DNA from: Mycobacterium sp. shizuoka-1
GTDB taxonomy: Bacteria; Actinomycetota; Actinomycetes; Mycobacteriales; Mycobacteriaceae
Assembly: GCF_002723835.1 (NCBI RefSeq)
Contig: NZ_BEWG01000033.1
Span: 93,043-138,053, forward strand
Reading direction: 5' to 3'
DNA length: 45,011 bases
Shown here: positions 40,831-45,011 of the stretch, piece after piece
How positions within the stretch are numbered: position 1 is the stretch's first letter
Layout of the letters: each line of letters starts with the position of its first letter
Program-made: the position numbers and the translations under genes
Notes under the pieces: generated by a model
Seen by the model: only the letters and a program-made list of their open reading frames with translations
The model's database searches: none
Told to the model about the DNA's origin: nothing

Positions 40831-41088
40831 ATGTCCGAGGATCAGACCCCAGACGTCCCGCCGAATCATCTCTCGATCGATCCGCGTAGCCCCTTCTACA
40901 ACGAAGAGGTGCTGCTGCGCGACGTGGGTATTCGCTTCAATGGCGCCGAGAAGACCAACGTTCACGAATACGACGTGGCCGAGGGCTGGGTGCGCGTCGA
41001 AGTCCCCACTGCGAAGGATCGTCGCGGCAACCCGATGGTGGTCAAGCTCAGCGGCACGGTGGAGCCCTATTTCCGCACAGCGGAATAG
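40831..41088 (+). CDS. DUF3297 family protein
   Basis: This is an 85-residue protein with the DUF3297 signature: LSIDPRSPFYNEEVLLRDVG, then IRFNGAEKTNVHEYDVAEGW and a C-terminal KDRRGNPMVVKLSGTVEPYF. The function is unknown; the family is widespread in Actinobacteria and Proteobacteria. ATG 40831 is chosen from the family N-terminus. The frame is open upstream to 40702 but that part is not family-like. It lies immediately downstream of the tRNA-Ala locus outside the element. Confidence 0.88.
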   Translation: MSEDQTPDVPPNHLSIDPRSPFYNEEVLLRDVGIRFNGAEKTNVHEYDVAEGWVRVEVPTAKDRRGNPMVVKLSGTVEPYFRTAE

Positions 41089-41235
41089 CTTCTGAGAGTT
41101 GGTGTTTGGCATTACCCGGCGGGTGGTTCCCCGCACGTGTGTCGTCGCCGCCGATCCGCCGGGAACCCTCATCGAGCCCGTCCGGGTGCGCTCGGGCCGA
41201 CGTCGTCTCGACGGTGAGCCTTCGCTGTTGCGAAG

Positions 41236-41324
41236 TTAATTAATGCCGCAAAGATCTCTTTATTAACGATTCAAGCAAACGACGCTGAAATAGTTCATGC
41301 GCGTCAATTAATGGCTGAAAATCT
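41236..41324. repeat. Two imperfect copies of an AT-rich motif in the 41089-41584 gap
   Basis: TTAATTAATG...AAAGATCT (41236-41257) is repeated imperfectly as TCAATTAATG...AAAATCT (41304-41324), 68 bp apart. The surrounding 41230-41365 is the most AT-rich stretch of the window. It lies upstream of the PGRS-like gene and looks like a regulatory region suited to AT-binding nucleoid proteins. No gene was seen in 41089-41584. Confidence 0.35.
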
Positions 41325-41584
41325 TTGACGAATTTCAACTATATTTTTCTCAGCTAACTGTTACGGTCATTGCTGTCCGCTTCAGCAGCGCTAGGCGGGT
41401 GTCATGGGTCGGGGGTGGGCCTGAGTTCGTGGGGTTTCTTTACTGATCACAGTGGTTGAGGCGCAGGCACTGTGGCCGGGGGTCCAATCTGCTTGGCCGA
41501 GGTCCTTTGTGTCCTCAGCTACCTCATATCCACCAGTAGATCAATCACCGGATCGGGGGATCCGGGCTCCGAAGGGAATGAACC

Positions 41585-43102
41585 ATGTCCGAATTAATTG
41601 CGATGGGCAAACACCGTAAAGAAATCTTCGCCCGCGCGACGGTGGCCAAGCGTGCCGCCGGGGGCGTCATGGTCGGTGCTGCCTTGACGGCCGGGGTCTC
41701 CGGTGCGATCGGCGCGGCGACCGCATCCGCGGCGCCCGCCTCGCCGGAGTCGCCGGCATGCGCACTCGCCACGATGTGCAGCGGGGCACCGACCACCTCG
41801 GTGATCGGTGACTCCGGGGCCGGCGCTGTCACCCGGGCCCTGGTGCAAGCGAACGCCGCGCCCGGCGTTCCCGGCCTGGATCCGATCACGATCATCAACG
41901 CGTTCGCCGAGCCGATCCTGGCCAATCCGCTCACGTTGGTCTTCACCGGCGGGATGATCGGCGACGGTGTTCTGCCGGGTCAGAACGGCGGATTCCTGAT
42001 CGGAAACGGTGCGGCCGGAGTGCTGCCCGGCCAGGCCGGCGGCAACGGCGGATTGTTCTACGGCTCCGGCGGTAACAGCGCACTCGGCAACGGTGGTCAT
42101 GCCGGGCTGATCGGCAACGGTGGCAACAGCCTCGCCGGTGGCAACGGTGGCAACGGCGGGCTGTTCGCAGGCAACGGTGGCACGGCCGGTGCGGGCAACG
42201 GCGGCAACGCCGGAATGTTCGGTAACGGCGGCAGCAGCGTCACCGGAGGCAATGGCGGCAACGGCGGCCTGATCTACGGCAATGGTGGCGACGGTGGCGC
42301 GGGCAATCCGCTGACCGTTGCAGACGGCGGCCGGGGCGGTAACGGCGGCTTCTACGGAAACGGCGGAAACGGCGGCAACGGAAGCATTCTCGGCGGCAAG
42401 GGCGGTAACGGCGGTGACTCCGGCGGTATCGGAAACGGCGGTAACGGCGGCAACGGCACCACCGACGCCGTGCTCGGCACACCCAACGACGGCGGAAACG
42501 GCGGAAACGGCGGTCAGTTCGGCGGCAATGGCGGTGGTGGCGGCGACGGCAGCTCCAACCTGGCTCTGACCGGCGACGGCACCGGCGGCAACGGCGGTCG
42601 CGGAGGCGCGTCCGGAGCCTTCGGCGACGGCGGAAACGGGGGCAAGGGTGGCTCGGTGGTCTCGACGACCGGCACCGCCACCGGCGGCACCGGCGGTCGG
42701 GGTGGACATTCCGGCCTGGCCGGCACTGGCGGGAACGGCGGCACCGGTGGCAATGGCACGTCGGTGGCAGGTGACGGCGTCGGCGGCGACGGCGGCAACG
42801 CCGGCCGCGGCGGTACCTTCGCCGGGAACGGCGGCAAGGGTGGCACCGGTGGTACCGGCACCGCCACCATCGGCAACGGCCGTGGCGGCACTGGCGGCAA
42901 CGGCGGCGGCGGCGGTGCGTACACCGGCTCCGGCGGCGACGGTGGTAACGGCGGCAACGGCGTTGCGACCACCGGAGTCGGCAAGGGCGGCAACGGCGGC
43001 AACGGCGGCACCGGTGGTGGTCTGGCCGGCAGTCGTCCGGGACACGGCGGCAAGGGTGGCACCGGTACCACCAGCAACGGCTCCGCCGGACAGGACGGCT
43101 AG
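41585..43102 (+). CDS. Secreted glycine-rich PGRS-like protein without a PE domain
   Basis: This is a 505-residue exported protein. The N-terminus contains a Sec or Tat-type signal (basic KHRKEIFARATVAKRA, hydrophobic VMVGAALTAGVSGAIGAATA, cleavage near ASAAP). A 70-residue linker (including NAAPGVPGLDPITIINAFAE) leads into about 370 residues of GGNGG/GNGGxGG repeats typical of the PGRS region of PE_PGRS proteins, with no PE domain. The linker resembles the start of a family of mycobacterial secreted glycine-rich proteins. AAGGGAATG upstream provides a ribosome site. Function is unknown; in related proteins the repeat forms a polyglycine-helix sandwich at the cell surface. Confidence 0.85.
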   Translation: MSELIAMGKHRKEIFARATVAKRAAGGVMVGAALTAGVSGAIGAATASAAPASPESPACALATMCSGAPTTSVIGDSGAGAVTRALVQANAAPGVPGLDPITIINAFAEPILANPLTLVFTGGMIGDGVLPGQNGGFLIGNGAAGVLPGQAGGNGGLFYGSGGNSALGNGGHAGLIGNGGNSLAGGNGGNGGLFAGNGGTAGAGNGGNAGMFGNGGSSVTGGNGGNGGLIYGNGGDGGAGNPLTVADGGRGGNGGFYGNGGNGGNGSILGGKGGNGGDSGGIGNGGNGGNGTTDAVLGTPNDGGNGGNGGQFGGNGGGGGDGSSNLALTGDGTGGNGGRGGASGAFGDGGNGGKGGSVVSTTGTATGGTGGRGGHSGLAGTGGNGGTGGNGTSVAGDGVGGDGGNAGRGGTFAGNGGKGGTGGTGTATIGNGRGGTGGNGGGGGAYTGSGGDGGNGGNGVATTGVGKGGNGGNGGTGGGLAGSRPGHGGKGGTGTTSNGSAGQDG

Positions 43103-43119
43103 AGCGCAGCAGGCGAATC

Positions 43120-43149
43120 GGTGGCTTCGGCCTTCGGGCCGGAGTCACC
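43120..43149. terminator. Hairpin with UUCG loop after the PGRS-like gene
   Basis: GGTGGCTTCGGCC and GGCCGGAGTCACC form a 13-bp stem (two non-Watson-Crick positions) closed by a TTCG tetraloop, 18 bp after the stop codon. It lies between convergent genes and can serve both. No strong T-tract. Confidence 0.6.
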
Positions 43150-43184
43150 GAATTCGGTTGTGCTCCTGAGCTATCGAAGCGTGG

Positions 43185-43583
43185 TCACTCGCGATCGTGA
43201 TGACAGACGGCCTCGAGCAGCACGCCGAACGGGTCGAGCCAGAAGGTCGCGAAGTACGGCGGCGGGTACTGCGGGAAGTGCTGGGGTTCGTGCACGACCT
43301 CCCCGCCTGTTTGCTGCACGAACCGGTGGACGTTCCTGACCGCCGAGCGGGTCCTGACCATGAACGCCAGGTGCTGCAGTCCGGGCCGTTGAGGCGAATA
43401 GGGCTCCGGCTCGCCGGCGGGGTAGAAGAACAGGTAGGTGCCGGGCTTGCCCGCCGCCGGACGGTAGGCGAACTGGTCGTGATCGTCGAGGAACGGCTCG
43501 AACCCAACCAGGGGCAGCAGCGCGTCGTAATAAGTCTTGGCCGCCGCCAGATCCGCGACATTGATTCCCAGATGCCCGAGCAT
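43185..43583 (-). CDS. VOC-family (glyoxalase/dioxygenase-like) protein
   Basis: This is a 132-residue vicinal-oxygen-chelate protein. The repeated beta-alpha-beta-beta-beta unit starts MLGHLGINVADLAAAKTYYD and continues with PGLQHLAFMVRT in the second half. Candidate metal ligands are His4, His72 and the Glu in FGVLLEAVCHH. Small VOC proteins include glyoxalase I-like enzymes and resistance proteins; the substrate is not known. It is divergent from the GH5 gene with 93 bp between start codons. Confidence 0.9.
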   Translation of the reverse strand: MLGHLGINVADLAAAKTYYDALLPLVGFEPFLDDHDQFAYRPAAGKPGTYLFFYPAGEPEPYSPQRPGLQHLAFMVRTRSAVRNVHRFVQQTGGEVVHEPQHFPQYPPPYFATFWLDPFGVLLEAVCHHDRE

Positions 43584-43676
43584 GAGTCATCGTGCACCGT
43601 GTCCCGCAACTCCGGCAAATAGGACGGTTGCCGCAAATCGGCTCCGGCACAGGCGCAGTCCCGTATACACAAATCC

Positions 43677-45011
43677 ATGAAGGCTTCTGCTCATATCGGC
43701 CGGGTCGGTGGTTTGGCAATCGCGCTGGGCATCGGCGCCGCACTGGCCTCCGCCAACGCGGTGGCGTGGGCCGACACCGGCAGCGCCGCCCCGAGCCACT
43801 CCGCCGCCTCGGCCGGTCATGCGGGCCCGCGAGCGGTCAAACCCACCGCGGTTCGCAAACGATCGACGCAAAAAGTGACCACCACGCCGCGGGCCACGGC
43901 GTCGGCATCCCCGGCACGTCGAAACCCTGCGAGGGGCGCCGAAGCGATCTCGGGCTTGGCCGCGGCACTGGAAGGCTCGTACGCGGCCAACCGCTCCGGA
44001 AGCGGTGTGACATCGGCGTCGGCGGTCGCCGGCCGGCTTGCGCCGCCGCCCAACCTGACCGCCGTGGTCCACCAGGTGGTCTACACCCCGCTGCATGTGG
44101 TCGCGCAGGCGTGGATCACCAGCGACGTCGGTCGGCGGGTCGACGAGGTCATCAACACCGTGGCGGGTTCCTATGTGATCGGCAACGGCACGGCCGGAAC
44201 CCAGAGCCATCCCGACGGTGGCGCCGGCGGGTGGCTGCTCGGTGACGGCGGTGCCGGCTGGACCAGCACCCAGGCTGGGGTCGCCGGCGGTGCGGGCGGA
44301 GCGGCCGGGGTGTTCGGCAACGGCGGCGCCGGGGGAGCCGGTGGCGCCGGTGCCGCGGGAGGGGCTGGAGGAAACGGCGGGTCGCTCATGGGGATCGGTG
44401 GGATCGGCGGTGCCGGGGGCGCCGGTAATACCGGCGAGGCAGGCGGGTTCGGTGGCGCCGGCGGCGACGGGACAGGGCTGGTCTTCGGCATCGGCGGTGT
44501 CGGCGGCGCCGGCGGCGACGGAACCGACGGTGGCCGCGGTGGCAACGGCGGCAACGGTGCCGCATTCCTGGGCAGCGGGGGAGACGGCGGCGCCGCGGGC
44601 CGCAGTGGCGTCGGCGGCGGCGCGACCGGGCTGCCCGCACTCGGTGGTGCTGGTGGCACCGCCGGATGGCTGGGCAGTCATGGGGCGGTCGGCAATTCCG
44701 GCGCCGCCGCCGTCGCACAACCGGACACCGGACCGCTGCCGCCGCTGTCGACCACCGGCACCTGGCTGACCACCAGTGACGGGCAGGTCGTGATCGTGCA
44801 CGGGCTCAACGAAGTCTACAAGCTCGCCCCCTACCTGCCGTCGGCCAGCGGCTTCGACGAACAGGACGCACAGTTCCTGGCGGACAACGGTTTCACCGTT
44901 GTGCGGCTGGGAGTCATCTGGGCCGGCGTGCAGCCCCAGCCGGGGGGCGTCGACACCGCGTACCTCGACTCGATCAACCAGACCGTGCAGATGTTGGCCG
45001 ACCACGGGATC
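43677..45011 (+). CDS. Secreted PGRS-like protein fused to a GH5 (endoglycosylceramidase-like) domain, partial
   Basis: The open frame from ATG 43677 covers 445 codons and runs off the right edge. Order of parts: signal peptide (MKASAHIGRVGGLAIALGIG, cleavage near AWADT); a Ser/Ala/Pro linker; a region up to about 165; a glycine-rich PGRS-like stretch from about 176 to 345 (GGAGG, GGNGG); then the beginning of a glycoside hydrolase. The latter starts WLTTSDGQVVIVHGLNEVYK and continues with FLADNGFTVVRLGVIW. These match the N-terminal strands of GH5 endoglycosylceramidases; the Glu catalytic residues would lie beyond the window. The hydrolase would be displayed outside the cell behind the glycine-rich linker. 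Confidence 0.85.
   Translation, partial: MKASAHIGRVGGLAIALGIGAALASANAVAWADTGSAAPSHSAASAGHAGPRAVKPTAVRKRSTQKVTTTPRATASASPARRNPARGAEAISGLAAALEGSYAANRSGSGVTSASAVAGRLAPPPNLTAVVHQVVYTPLHVVAQAWITSDVGRRVDEVINTVAGSYVIGNGTAGTQSHPDGGAGGWLLGDGGAGWTSTQAGVAGGAGGAAGVFGNGGAGGAGGAGAAGGAGGNGGSLMGIGGIGGAGGAGNTGEAGGFGGAGGDGTGLVFGIGGVGGAGGDGTDGGRGGNGGNGAAFLGSGGDGGAAGRSGVGGGATGLPALGGAGGTAGWLGSHGAVGNSGAAAVAQPDTGPLPPLSTTGTWLTTSDGQVVIVHGLNEVYKLAPYLPSASGFDEQDAQFLADNGFTVVRLGVIWAGVQPQPGGVDTAYLDSINQTVQMLADHGI

Noticed and set aside
41594..43045. Long antisense ORFs across the PGRS-like gene
   Set aside because: They are a consequence of the GGC/GGN repeat composition, giving Ala/Val- or Arg-rich translations without features. 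The same holds for the antisense frame over 43587-45005.
1..45011. CRISPR array or insertion sequence
   Set aside because: No regularly spaced repeats with unique spacers and no transposase-like translation were seen anywhere in the window.

Overview
The window looks like chromosomal DNA from a mycobacterium, probably a Mycolicibacterium or a related environmental species. The markers are a YrbE/Mce transporter operon, an MmpL transporter, two glycine-rich PGRS-type proteins, a septum-formation-family lipoprotein, many P450, TetR and thioesterase genes, very high GC, and frequent 4-bp ATGA/GTGA gene overlaps. The species cannot be fixed from the sequence alone.

Left flank (1-17224) is ordinary core or lineage-specific DNA. 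It opens with the start of an mce operon (yrbEA, yrbEB and the 5' part of mceA, all minus strand). Next is a GAF-LuxR regulator facing an SCP2 / zinc alcohol dehydrogenase / P450 / [3Fe-4S] ferredoxin operon, which reads like a small oxidation pathway for a lipid or terpenoid-type substrate. A phosphorelay operon follows (response regulator-PP2C phosphatase, CHASE3 histidine kinase, Rcp1-like response regulator). After some small secreted and membrane proteins and a cupin come a fluoride-export-type operon (two crcB/fluC genes plus a triple-DUF190 protein), phosphoglucomutase, an MFS transporter, and tRNA-Ala(GGC).

Integrated element (17180-40658, about 23.5 kb). The last 43 bp of the tRNA gene recur with one mismatch at 40616-40658. 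Between the copies lie an integrase, an excisionase, a RepSA-type replication initiator, an FtsK/TraB-type DNA translocase, an SCO3933-like protein and an XRE / Nudix / HD-domain trio. This is the backbone of an actinomycete integrative and conjugative element (AICE, pSAM2 type). Directly repeated 12-bp-period motifs just inside both ends look like integrase arm sites. The element carries two cargo blocks. At the left end is an ABC-three-component (ABC-3C) conflict system whose ATPase gene is gutted by a large internal deletion. At the right (27.3-40.2 kb) is a lipid/steroid-flavoured block: a frameshifted KstR-like TetR gene, two PaaI-type thioesterases, two intact TetR genes, an orphan MceA protein with no yrbE partner, a P450 divergent from an AraC regulator, an MmpL, a DUF6188 protein and an alpha/beta hydrolase. 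Sequence modules shared between the mce, mmpL, DUF6188 and tetR promoters suggest an element-borne regulon.

Right flank (40659-45011) begins with the displaced terminator of the tRNA gene and a DUF3297 gene. Then come an AT-rich intergenic stretch, a Sec-exported glycine-rich PGRS-like protein, a VOC-family protein, and a gene open at the window edge that joins a signal peptide, a PGRS-like glycine-rich region and the start of a GH5 (endoglycosylceramidase-like) catalytic domain.

All calls rest on reading translations and motifs by eye. No database search was possible.
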